48,688 nucleotides of DNA, from NCBI GenBank assembly GCA_025361065.1, contig JANYAY010000090.1:1-48688 (forward strand), read 5' to 3'. Shown piece after piece: positions 25,754 to 33,058 of the stretch (the stretch's first letter is position 1; each line of letters starts with the position of its first letter). This DNA is from Deltaproteobacteria bacterium (lineage in GTDB: Bacteria; Desulfobacterota; Syntrophia; Syntrophales; Smithellaceae). Under the pieces are notes generated by a model. It was not told where the DNA came from. It worked only from the letters and a program-made list of their open reading frames with translations, and made no database searches. The translations under genes were made by a program, and so were the position numbers.

Positions 25754-26329
25754 ATGAAAATTTCCCTTCCGGCAGAAACAATATTGCTTCCCTCTCCCGT
25801 GCTCATCATTGGAACATATGGCGCAGGCGGCAGGCCTAATATCATGAATGCCGCCTGGGGCGGAATCGCGTCGAGCAAACCACCCTGCCTTAGTGTGTCT
25901 CTTCGCGAGGCGACGCTTACTTATCACAATATCAAACACACCAAGGCCTTCACCGTGAATATTCCCTCGGAAAAATATTTTAAAGAGGCCGACTTTGTCG
26001 GCATGGTTTCGGGAAGAGAACACGACAAATTCCGGGAAACCGGGCTTACCGCGGAAAAGGGCAAACTGGTCAATGCACCGCTCGTCAAAGAATTTCCCTA
26101 TGCCCTGGAATGCAATCTGGTCAGACAGGTTGATCTTGGCCTGCATACAATGTTCATCGGAGAAATTGTCGGAATGTTCGCGGACAGCGAGATCCTGAAT
26201 CCCGATCAACTTCCGGACATCGAGAAGGTGCGGCCAATACTGTGGGGTTCATATGGCAGTATGGCGTATTATAATGTCGGCGGCAAGCTTGGCGCTGCGT
26301 TCTCCGTGGGCAAAGAACTAAAACGATAG
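25754..26329 (+). CDS. Flavin reductase-like (FMN-binding) protein
   Basis: A 191-residue protein. The N-terminal LPSPVLIIGTYGAGGRPNIM and the WGGIASSKPPCLSVSLR segment are typical of flavin-reductase/FMN-binding split-barrel proteins (FlaRed family); the middle HTKAFTVNIPSEKY is also conserved. AGAAAGGAG precedes the ATG; the open frame upstream lies in the MITE-like element. It likely carries FMN; an NAD(P)H-dependent reductase or flavin-binding electron carrier of anaerobes is the usual assignment. Function not proven. Confidence 0.87.
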   Translation: MKISLPAETILLPSPVLIIGTYGAGGRPNIMNAAWGGIASSKPPCLSVSLREATLTYHNIKHTKAFTVNIPSEKYFKEADFVGMVSGREHDKFRETGLTAEKGKLVNAPLVKEFPYALECNLVRQVDLGLHTMFIGEIVGMFADSEILNPDQLPDIEKVRPILWGSYGSMAYYNVGGKLGAAFSVGKELKR

Positions 26330-26337
26330 TGAATTCC

Positions 26338-27111
26338 CTAAACCGGTTTCTTCTTCAGGTTGCGGAAATTGGGTTTTCGTTTCTCGATAAACGACATCAT
26401 GGCCTCGATATTTTCCGGCCCTCCGGCCAGTTTGTCCATGACCTCATGCTCAATTTTTATGGCCGTTTCGATACCCGCTTTATGCGCCATTTTGAGGCAC
26501 CTTTTCGTTTCCCGCAGGGAGCTCAAAGGCCACTGCGCAATTTCCGCGGCTTTGGCCAGCGCGTTGGACAAAAGCTCCTCATCCTTGAACTTGCGGGAGG
26601 CTATGCGCAATTCCAGAGCCTTAGCGGCGTCTATCCATTCCGTGGTAAAAAGGATTTCGGCCGCGCTCTGCGTCCCGATGAGCGCCTGCAGCGTATAACT
26701 GCAAGCGAATTCCGGCGCCATGCCCAAGCTGTTGAAGGGCAGACGCAGGCGCAGACTTTCACCGACATAGAGCACATCGCTATGGAACAAAATGGTCGCG
26801 CCGCCCCCGACGGCGACCCCCTTGGCCGCGGCAACAAGCGGTTTATCAAAGTCGATGACCGCACGTTCCGTAATTCTATAACTGTGCAACGCGCCGGGAA
26901 CCATGGCGTCCTTCAAATCCTGGCCTGCCGAGAAATCATTGCCCGCACCAGTAATGACTACCACATTAACGTCATCGTCTTCCCGGGCTGCATCCAGCTC
27001 GGCGGCAAAAGCCGTCCATTGTTCCGTGTTGAATGAGTTCTTCTTCTCGGGACGATTCAATGTCAATAACAGGATTCCGTCTTTTAACTCCTTTAAAACC
27101 GTACTGCTCAT
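26338..27111 (-). CDS. Enoyl-CoA hydratase/isomerase family protein
   Basis: A 257-residue crotonase-fold protein. Landmarks: the CoA-binding ITGAGNDFSAGQDLKD oxyanion-hole segment, and AAAKGVAVGGGATILFHSD with the second oxyanion Gly. The following LPFNSLGMAPEFACSY carries a Glu where hydratases have a catalytic one. C-terminal SLRETKRCLKMAHKAG is the family end. GAGG lies 7 bases before the ATG at 27111. It hydrates or isomerises trans-enoyl-CoA; with the 3-hydroxyacyl-CoA dehydrogenase at 8073 it could serve beta-oxidation, though they are not adjacent. Confidence 0.9.
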   Translation of the reverse strand: MSSTVLKELKDGILLLTLNRPEKKNSFNTEQWTAFAAELDAAREDDDVNVVVITGAGNDFSAGQDLKDAMVPGALHSYRITERAVIDFDKPLVAAAKGVAVGGGATILFHSDVLYVGESLRLRLPFNSLGMAPEFACSYTLQALIGTQSAAEILFTTEWIDAAKALELRIASRKFKDEELLSNALAKAAEIAQWPLSSLRETKRCLKMAHKAGIETAIKIEHEVMDKLAGGPENIEAMMSFIEKRKPNFRNLKKKPV

Positions 27112-27185
27112 CGTCATACCTCTCTTTTTTTTATTTCGCCGCTCTGTCCTACCTTAAATGGACTCGTCCCCTTTATTCCCTTTGT

Positions 27186-27491
27186 CTAAGCGACAAGGCG
27201 TGTATGGACTTCGTCTTTAATTTTAGAGCCGATGGCTTTTTCAGTTATTTTCAGATCATAGCTGGTTTGCAGGTTCAGCCAGAACTGAGCGGTTGTTCCG
27301 AGATAGCGCGCCAGTCTCAGTGCCGTGTCTGGCGTGATGGCGCGACGTTCACGAACAATATCATTGATTCGCGGTGCCGGAACTTTGAGTGCCACTGCCA
27401 GCGCGTGGGCGCTCAGAGCCAGCGGCACAAGAAACTCCTCCCGCAATATTTCGCCGGGATGAATGGGCCGCATTTTGTTTTTTATAGTCAT
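27186..27491 (-). CDS. higA: HigA-type antitoxin, orphan
   Basis: A 101-residue Cro/CI-like helix-turn-helix protein with the HigA/VapI signature: HPGEILREEFLVPL, then ALAVALKVPAPRINDIVRER and TALRLARYLGTTAQFWLNLQ. GAGGAGG precedes the ATG. In the normal HigBA order the toxin gene precedes the antitoxin; here only the toxin's last residues remain just upstream (27504-27551). The antitoxin is therefore orphan, and may act as a free regulator. Confidence 0.87.
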   Translation of the reverse strand: MTIKNKMRPIHPGEILREEFLVPLALSAHALAVALKVPAPRINDIVRERRAITPDTALRLARYLGTTAQFWLNLQTSYDLKITEKAIGSKIKDEVHTRLVA

Positions 27492-27503
27492 CGTATAACC
27501 TCC

Positions 27504-27551
27504 TCAATGATAATCGACGATTTCCATGTCCAAGGCGTATAACGCCGCACA
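27504..27551 (-). pseudogene. higB: HigB toxin remnant
   Basis: The frame ending in TGA at 27506-27504 reads ALDMEIVDYH, the hallmark last residues of HigB-family RelE-like toxins (AYDVEIVDYH). The stop lies 12 bases before the higA start, as in intact pairs. Upstream in the same frame an in-frame TAA interrupts after 15 codons and no toxin body is seen, so the toxin is deleted or degraded. Confidence 0.6.
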
Positions 27552-27853
27552 TTAAACGTCAAGTGAAAAATCTGATAGTTGAATCGTGGCATGTGAAATA
27601 GTATTTCAGAAACCCAACACTGAGATACGCCAAGAAGAGACTTGACCCGTCTTCATTTGGAAAGAATGAAAAAGATTGGACGGGAAAAAAGGGGTTCAGT
27701 TTAACCACCAGCGGCATCCGGGCAGGTCAAGGGAAAGCTCCGTTTTCCTCTTGACATTTCTTATCATGAATGTCCCCATTTTTCCACAGTCTCTAAGTTA
27801 CCGAATTAGTGAGCTAGTACAACCGTTCCTTTTATTTCCTGTGAAAATAAATT
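27552..27853. other. Gap without recognised genes
   Basis: About 300 bases between the HigB remnant and the end of the TPR gene. I see no coding frame with a ribosome-binding site and no convincing terminator. Composition becomes AT-rich toward 27850, marking the start of the low-GC island. Confidence 0.4.
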
Positions 27854-29242
27854 TCATTTGAGAGCCTTTCTTAAATTATTGCATCCCGCCTTATCCCCCA
27901 TATCACAGGCTCTTTCAAAATCCTTAACTGCTTCCTTCATATTTCCGGTAATCGCATATTCAACTCCACGATTGTTGTACTCATAAATAAAATTCGGGTT
28001 AATGGCAATAGCCATGTTAAAATCTTGTATAGCTCTTTCATGTTGACCTGCTTTACCATAGAGAAGCCCGCGATTGTGGTACGCAGAACGATCATTCGGA
28101 TTTATGGAAATTGCCTGATCAAAATCTTGAACAGCATGATCATATTGACCTTTATAGTTATAGGTAGTCCCACGGTTGACAAATGCCCTTTCATCATTTG
28201 GGTTTATGGAAATTGCCTTATTGTAATCTTCAATAGCTTTATCATAGAGCCCTGCCTCTGTATAAATAGTACCACGATTGATGAAAGCCTCGCCATAATT
28301 TGGATTTATAACAATTGCTTTATTGAAGTCTTCCATGGCTCTGTCGTATTGCTTATTTTCTAGATAGCTAATTCCACGACTGTTAAAGGCTCCGGCATTA
28401 TGCGGGTATAGGGAAATTGCTTTATTAAAATCTTCTATCGCTCTGTCATATTGACCTTTATCTTTATAAGAAGTCCCACGATTGAAGTAAGCATTATCAT
28501 TATCCGGGTTTAGGGAAATTGACTTATTGTAATCTTCTATCGCTCTATCTGCTTGCCCTTTACGGGAATAGTTAACACCACGGTCATTGTAAGCTTCAAA
28601 GTAATTAGGGTTTAGGGTTATAGCAGAGGTGAGTGATTCTATTGCATTGTCGTATTCCTTGTTCATATAGTGTAAGTATCCCTTATAATACCACTCAATA
28701 GCCTGAAATAGTCTCTCATCGTTGGCAATTTTCTTTTCAACCTTTTTCTTCTCTCTCAGTCCTTTGGTTTTCACCAATTGTTTCTTTAGTGTCTCGATTT
28801 CCTTCTGGCTTTTATCATATGCCTCTTGTATTTTTTTGTAATCCTCAACAACAGACCTTTCTTTGACCCTCTTTGCCATTTCTTCCATTTTGACCGTAGA
28901 AACCACAGCCTTGATCTTTACCCAAAAATTAAAACCATCGCCTATAATAGCTCTTTTTTTATCTAAAATAGAGACCTCCATAACACCCGATGCCAAAACC
29001 TGTATTTCATCATCGGTTAATTGAAAGTTATTGATCTTGGAATAACTCTCAACATAAGTCCCGGCTTGTTCCACAGCGATCCTTTTTGCTTGAAGTAATG
29101 CACGGCTTTCGGCAACAATAGGTGTCTCTCCGTCACCCATATTGTATGTACCTTCGGAAATAATTTCTTTACTTTCAGCAATGGCTATCACAGGTAACAA
29201 TAGAATTATGATGATGAATAAATTTGAAATAATTCTTTTCAT
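27854..29242 (-). CDS. Secreted TPR-repeat protein
   Basis: A 462-residue protein with a Sec signal peptide (about 1-22). An N-terminal domain (25-125) with EGTYNMGDGET and a region about AVEQAGTYVES resembles domains that start some LPP20/FlgT-like outer-membrane proteins. A charged coil (about 125-165) leads to eight tetratricopeptide repeats of 34 residues, each with the pattern A-Y-N-RG-Y-KG-YDRAIEDFNKAI-NP. Such arrays bind partner proteins. A GAGGTT-like site precedes the ATG. Low GC and repetitive DNA (about 102-bp units) fit an acquired or expanding gene. Function unknown. Confidence 0.85.
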   Translation of the reverse strand: MKRIISNLFIIIILLLPVIAIAESKEIISEGTYNMGDGETPIVAESRALLQAKRIAVEQAGTYVESYSKINNFQLTDDEIQVLASGVMEVSILDKKRAIIGDGFNFWVKIKAVVSTVKMEEMAKRVKERSVVEDYKKIQEAYDKSQKEIETLKKQLVKTKGLREKKKVEKKIANDERLFQAIEWYYKGYLHYMNKEYDNAIESLTSAITLNPNYFEAYNDRGVNYSRKGQADRAIEDYNKSISLNPDNDNAYFNRGTSYKDKGQYDRAIEDFNKAISLYPHNAGAFNSRGISYLENKQYDRAMEDFNKAIVINPNYGEAFINRGTIYTEAGLYDKAIEDYNKAISINPNDERAFVNRGTTYNYKGQYDHAVQDFDQAISINPNDRSAYHNRGLLYGKAGQHERAIQDFNMAIAINPNFIYEYNNRGVEYAITGNMKEAVKDFERACDMGDKAGCNNLRKALK

Positions 29243-29637
29243 CTGAACCTCCTAAAGACCATAGCTGAAAGCAATTTTTATAATAAGAAAAATAAAAAGA
29301 TGATCGTTGTTATAGCCCATTAAATAGATGTCTCTATCTTTACAAAATGTGCTAATTTAGTATATTAAAATTTGCCAGACATCAGCAAGGGGTTATCAAT
29401 TTCCCCTTGAAATGTTTGCTGTCAATAAAAATAGCCGGACGCTTTGTGTCAGGAAGTACGCTTTAGTCGGATGAACCATAATTTTATTATCCTTTAATAC
29501 AGTAAACAATCCATAGAGCAATTAGCACTGTTATTATCCACATAATTTAAAAACATTAATCATATTATTAACTTAATAATAAATAATCATTTTTGTCAAT
29601 AATCTGCGAAGCTCTGCCAGAAATGGCAGGGCTTTTT
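29243..29637. other. AT-rich gap with one hairpin
   Basis: About 395 bases with no supported gene. At 29610-29633 AGCTCTGCCA-GAAA-TGGCAGGGCT forms a hairpin with one G-T pair, followed on the plus strand by TTTTTT. No plus-strand gene precedes it; in the minus direction it lies after the gene ending at 29638. It may be a bidirectional terminator for that gene. Confidence 0.5.
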
Positions 29638-29639
29638 TT
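29610..29639 (+). terminator. Hairpin plus T-run (probable bidirectional terminator)
   Basis: Ten-base stem, GAAA loop, and a run of six Ts after it on the plus strand; on the minus strand the same run is A-rich before the stem. It lies just after the stop of the unknown gene at 29638-30033. Confidence 0.45.
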
Positions 29640-30033
29640 ATTTTTGTTTATTTATTAAGCCATTAATGTGTTTTAATCTTTCCTCTATGTTGTCGTATAA
29701 TGTTACATAAATTTTGTTTTCTTTTTTCTCGATAACAACAAGGACAGTTTCTGTTTTTTTAAAATGTCCAAAATAATCAGTGGGGCGACTTTTGCTAATT
29801 CTTATTTGATAAAACCACCCATAGCCAGCCTTTCCATAATAAATATATCCGGGAACAAGGCAATTATATTTTAATGAATTTATTATTATCTCTGTTCTAT
29901 GGTTGCCTGATAAACTTATGAATCCGTCTTTTTCTAATTGCGCGTAATATTTTTTGGGAATTGTAAGAAGATTGTTTTCGATAAATGCTTTTCCGACTTT
30001 AAAAGGAAATAATATAATTTTATTATTGTCCAT
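29638..30033 (-). CDS. Unknown protein
   Basis: A 131-residue acidic-to-neutral protein I do not recognise. It is beta-strand rich, with a KYYAQLEKDGF block and Tyr/Gly-rich YIYYGKAGYGWFYQIRIS core, and ends in a charged helix (ENKIYVTLYDNIEERLKH). It has no membrane segment or signal peptide. It follows the small coiled protein at 30055 by 21 bases on the same strand, and both sit in the low-GC island. Function unknown. Confidence 0.5.
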   Translation of the reverse strand: MDNNKIILFPFKVGKAFIENNLLTIPKKYYAQLEKDGFISLSGNHRTEIIINSLKYNCLVPGYIYYGKAGYGWFYQIRISKSRPTDYFGHFKKTETVLVVIEKKENKIYVTLYDNIEERLKHINGLINKQK

Positions 30034-30054
30034 TGCCTATAACCTCTTTTAATA

Positions 30055-30279
30055 TCACGCAGAAGCAAATTTTCTTTTAGCCTTTTTTTTAATTTCATCC
30101 AATTCTTTTTTTAAAAATTCAATTTGTCCTTCTATTTCTTCATAACTCAAACAATCTGGAGTAATATAAACATTACCCTTTTCATCCAAAGATGCTGATT
30201 GTTCGATATATATTTTTGCTACAGGTCCATGAACTTTCGGAAGCGTTGATTTTATAAATTTTAAATTAAATCTAATCAT
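30055..30279 (-). CDS. Small unknown protein with C-terminal coil
   Basis: A 74-residue protein beginning MIRFNLKFIK, preceded by GGGGAAAAAT; the longer frame adds 14 residues without a site. The first half is beta-like (HGPVAKIYIEQSASL, NVYITPDCLS); the second half is a charged coiled helix (EIEGQIEFLKKELDEIKKK). No family recognised. Probably co-transcribed with the gene at 29638, 21 bases on. Confidence 0.5.
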   Translation of the reverse strand: MIRFNLKFIKSTLPKVHGPVAKIYIEQSASLDEKGNVYITPDCLSYEEIEGQIEFLKKELDEIKKKAKRKFASA

Positions 30280-30470
30280 AATTTTTCCCCTAGTCATCAA
30301 TTTTATTATGTTTATTAGCATAATAATCTATTTCTTTTTTATCAATAAGATAAAACAATGCTTTGTCAAACGCCAAAGTGACACATAGCGAAATAAATGC
30401 CCAATACCATTCTGATATTTTCCAAATAACAAGTGCAATAATATAAATAAGGGGAACGTTCTATTTAATT
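30280..30470 (-). pseudogene. Truncated membrane-protein-like cistron
   Basis: The frame ending in TAG at 30295-30293 runs without stop for about 55 codons and encodes a membrane-like segment (LIYIIALVIWKISEWYWAFI) then a charged tail (LIDKKEIDYYANKHNK). It has no start codon and begins inside the left arm of the inverted repeat at 30456. The TAG lies next to the ribosome-binding site of the 30279 gene, as in a cistron. It reads as the 3' part of a gene whose 5' end was lost at this repeat. Confidence 0.4.
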
Positions 30471-30506
30471 CATTTATCGTCAGTCTATTTCAATTAAATA
30501 GAACGT
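30456..30506. repeat. 15-bp inverted repeat with 21-base loop
   Basis: ACGTTCTATTTAATT (30456-30470) and AATTAAATAGAACGT (30492-30506) are perfect reverse complements around a 21-base loop. The arms resemble palindromes found beside REP-associated transposase genes. It lies at the broken 5' edge of the truncated cistron. Confidence 0.7.
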
Positions 30507-30654
30507 CCTCAATATTTTTTGAGTCCCGGCCTTCTATTCTCCTCAGGTCATATCCTCTTTCCAGGGCCAGAGAAACAAGGGAATTCCGGAGCCATAATAC
30601 TTAATTCACCTTTTCGTTTCTTCTCAGGTACGGGGCTGTCCCGAAGAATCCAAC

Positions 30655-30975
30655 TTAAACAATCCTGATCCCCGTTTCTAGAATTTCCTTGACGAAGTAA
30701 TCGCTGTCGTTGAAGTCTTCCGGGCGATATGGCATCGGCGATATATCACTATTTACTTGCAATGTAATTTTACGGATTTTGTTTCTGTCTTCAAATCTGT
30801 TTCCTGCAAAATCGTTCGAAACAATCGCCAGGTCAATATCACTCCATTCGTCAAATTTCCCACTGGCATAGGAACCGAATAAAATCGCCTGTTGGACGTG
30901 AATGCCGCTATTTTCCAGTTGTTCAATATAAGATTTGACGGTTTTTTCTATTTTTCGATCTGCTTTTTGAATCAT
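30655..30975 (-). CDS. MNT-type nucleotidyltransferase, orphan
   Basis: A 106-residue minimal nucleotidyltransferase with the signature ILFGSYASGKFDEWSDIDLAIV (GSxASG... DxD), the two metal-binding Asp being those of SDIDL. The ATG at 30975 is preferred because AAGGAG lies 9 bases upstream; a GTG two codons upstream lacks spacing. In MNT/HEPN toxin-antitoxin pairs this protein AMPylates or masks its HEPN partner; here no HEPN gene is visible on either side, so it is an orphan or has lost its partner. Confidence 0.85.
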   Translation of the reverse strand: MIQKADRKIEKTVKSYIEQLENSGIHVQQAILFGSYASGKFDEWSDIDLAIVSNDFAGNRFEDRNKIRKITLQVNSDISPMPYRPEDFNDSDYFVKEILETGIRIV

Positions 30976-31138
30976 CCGCACATCTCCTTATCCATGCCAA
31001 TTCCTCTTTCGTGTTAGCAATATAAATAACTAATGAAATGAAATCAAGTGAATATGCACACGTGGAAGGAAAGCACCATACCGTTCCGGCGGAAGCCACT
31101 ATGGAAATCTGATTGAAGTCGCCGCTCCCGGGTCGCAC

Positions 31139-31573
31139 CTAATCTGTCGTTTTCGGCAAAACGGCGAATCCTTCATTGCGTGCAGCCTCTCTTAACCTTG
31201 TGTCCAGGCAGACAAATTCGTTTTTTTCAACGGGAGTTCCGGACCAGATCAGTGCCGCAGCCAACTGCAAAGCATCAGCAGCCCGCAGAGGATGCGTCAT
31301 TAGTAAACGAGCGGCGGTTTTACGCACATTTTCACAAGCGAGAATTTCCACAAAGGCTGATGACAACTCTTCGAGCAACTCAATCAATTCTTCTTCATCA
31401 GGAGACGCTAAAATCCCTTCTCGCTTCAGGCGGGTAAATGCCGACCGACATTCCAAGGGAGTTCCCCACCAGACAACAATCTGCCCGTCTTCTCCGGCAA
31501 TCGACCTCACGAACTCGGAATGCGCCTCTTCCAGCAGAAGCGGCAGCAATGCCGACGAATCCCAAAATTTCAT
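31139..31573 (-). CDS. vapC: PIN-domain toxin (VapC family)
   Basis: A 144-residue PIN ribonuclease. The acidic residues expected in the metal site are visible: Asp5 (KFWDSSAL), Glu41 (TPLECRSA), Asp100 (RAADALQL) and Asp124 (CLDTRL). It is transcribed after its antitoxin with the ATGA overlap typical of these pairs (start at 31573). Cleaves tRNA or rRNA when free of the antitoxin (family knowledge). Confidence 0.93.
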   Translation of the reverse strand: MKFWDSSALLPLLLEEAHSEFVRSIAGEDGQIVVWWGTPLECRSAFTRLKREGILASPDEEELIELLEELSSAFVEILACENVRKTAARLLMTHPLRAADALQLAAALIWSGTPVEKNEFVCLDTRLREAARNEGFAVLPKTTD

Positions 31574-31863
31574 CTTCCTTCGCCTCGTTCCTGCAAAAGA
31601 TATTTAAGCGCGCTGCCCTGCTTATCGGAAAATCTGGGCCGTTTCCAAAAATCCTCAGGTATCGAACCCGTTCCAATACGGGCCAGTCCAGCCTTTTCCA
31701 AACTAAGGACGCGGCCCGAAATTTCTCCGTTTTGTCTCCCCATCGGCACAAGCTTGGCTACAGGAGTGCCCCGATCCGTCACAATAACTTCCTCACCCGC
31801 TTTTAATCCGGCAAGATATTCGCTAAGTGATGCCTTCAACTCCGATATAGCTGCCATTTTCAT
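31570..31863 (-). CDS. Phd/YefM-type antitoxin
   Basis: A 97-residue antitoxin. The N-terminal MAAISELKASLSEYLAGLK and VIVTDRGTPVAKL are the Phd/YefM DNA-binding fold; the longer C-terminal tail (DFWKRPRFSD... LLQERG) would wrap the VapC toxin. Of several ATGs, 31863 is chosen because TGGAGG lies 5 bases before it. The promoter at 31894-31922 carries an overlapping inverted repeat, so the pair is probably autoregulated. Confidence 0.9.
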   Translation of the reverse strand: MKMAAISELKASLSEYLAGLKAGEEVIVTDRGTPVAKLVPMGRQNGEISGRVLSLEKAGLARIGTGSIPEDFWKRPRFSDKQGSALKYLLQERGEGR

Positions 31864-31887
31864 AGCGACCTCCATGGACATTTACTC

Positions 31888-31922
31888 ATGACCATAATAG
31901 TCATATAATTTGCCAATGTCAA
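31888..31922 (-). promoter_or_regulatory. Promoter and operator of the toxin-antitoxin pair
   Basis: On the minus strand TTGACA (31922-31917), a 17-base spacer and TATTAT (31899-31894). The inverted repeat ATGAC-N7-GTCAT (31888-31904) overlaps the -10. The leader to the antitoxin start is about 24 bases. Confidence 0.7.
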
Positions 31923-32052
31923 TCAAACATTTTGTCCGGCTTATGTCTTGCGGAAATACAGCGTCGGAAATTAGGTAGCATTCGGGGGGAAATAATACAT
32001 TAATTCACAGGGCACTATGAAGCCAACAAAGGTCACGATTGACTTTTCCGGG

Positions 32053-32751
32053 TTACGGCTTCTTCAACTCCCGAATGTGATGGTAAATGGTATATTTCGA
32101 TATGCCCATCTCGCCGGCCACGATCTCGATGGCCCCCTTGATCTCGAAGACGCCCTTTTCCATGAGTTCCGCGATGGTCATTTTGTTTTTTTCCGCGGAG
32201 GAAATACCCTTCATAAGGTTAATCCGGGTGATACAAGCCTCAAGCGCTGTGTGTACCAGGTCATTGATTTCCGTGGGGTAATTCTCGACCGTCTGGTTTT
32301 TTTCTTCGGAACCGGGAACGAAATCGTTGATGAAATCGATCAGCGGAGCGTTTAAGTCAATGTTGATGCAGAGCATCCCGATAGGATTCTTTTTACCGTT
32401 GCGCACCAGGATCGTGATCGAGCGGAACAGTTTGCCGGTTTCGGTTCGCGTATAGTAGCTTCCAACAATGTCTGTATTGTTTGTGAAGGACTGCACCAGA
32501 ACGCTGAGGCCCAGATCGGTAATCGGAGAGCCGACCTTTCTGCCGGTGATATGGGCATTGGCAATTTCCATAACCGAATGACCGGGATCTTCAAACGAGT
32601 GGAGAATCACCTCGCAGTTTCGGCCGAAAAGCTCGGCGATGCCGTGGACGACCGGCACGATGCTCTGAAGGATCTCTTTATCCCGGGCGCTAAGCTTGAT
32701 CGATTTTAAGACATCATGCGGGTTAATTTTTTGCACATCAATAGTTCGCAC
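32053..32751 (-). CDS. YheO-type PAS and HTH transcriptional regulator
   Basis: A 232-residue regulator from the GTG giving VRTIDVQKINPHDV, preceded by GGGAGGGAA; this matches the usual family length, whereas the 279-residue frame adds an N-terminal part unlike the family. The PAS_6 sensor domain covers about 25-140 (VHGIAELFGRNCEVILHSFED, MLCINIDLNAPL). The C-terminal HTH_22 (IEIVAGEMGISKYTIYHHIREL) binds DNA. It is divergent from the M24 operon. YheO/DauR-type regulators control amino-acid catabolism operons, often with RidA, which fits this context (inference). Confidence 0.88.
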   Translation of the reverse strand: MRTIDVQKINPHDVLKSIKLSARDKEILQSIVPVVHGIAELFGRNCEVILHSFEDPGHSVMEIANAHITGRKVGSPITDLGLSVLVQSFTNNTDIVGSYYTRTETGKLFRSITILVRNGKKNPIGMLCINIDLNAPLIDFINDFVPGSEEKNQTVENYPTEINDLVHTALEACITRINLMKGISSAEKNKMTIAELMEKGVFEIKGAIEIVAGEMGISKYTIYHHIRELKKP

Positions 32752-33058
32752 TGCTTCCCTCCCATAGTCGTATCGCGCTGCCGGAGGGTATCCCGAAAGA
32801 AATCCGATCTTGCCGGAGGCACGCATGATAGTCGATAATATTTGCAAACATACCGTTTTTGCAGGCAAATAGGAAAGAATCTCCTTCCCCATTCCTGTGT
32901 AAAGCAGAATACCACAATTCTGTGTGAATGTAAAAATATTTTAATAATTAAAAAGTATTGTAAAACATACAATATTTTGTTTACTCGGTATAATCTTCGT
33001 GATATCATAATTACGAAGAAAGCAAAAAGGTGCATTCATATTAGAGGAGGTGCCAACC
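32752..33058. other. Divergent promoter region
   Basis: About 300 bases between the regulator and the M24 gene. It holds a TATAAT (32989-32994), the inverted repeats TATTGTA-AAACA-TACAATA (32956-32974) and CTTCGT-N12-ACGAAG (32995-33018). The rest, including an in-frame extension of the regulator gene to 32892, looks non-coding. Confidence 0.6.
32956..32974 (+). promoter_or_regulatory. Candidate operator for the divergent regulator
   Basis: TATTGTA-AAACA-TACAATA has seven-base perfect arms. It lies 15 bases before the TATAAT at 32989, where a class II activator would bind over the -35, which otherwise is poor. Confidence 0.5.
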
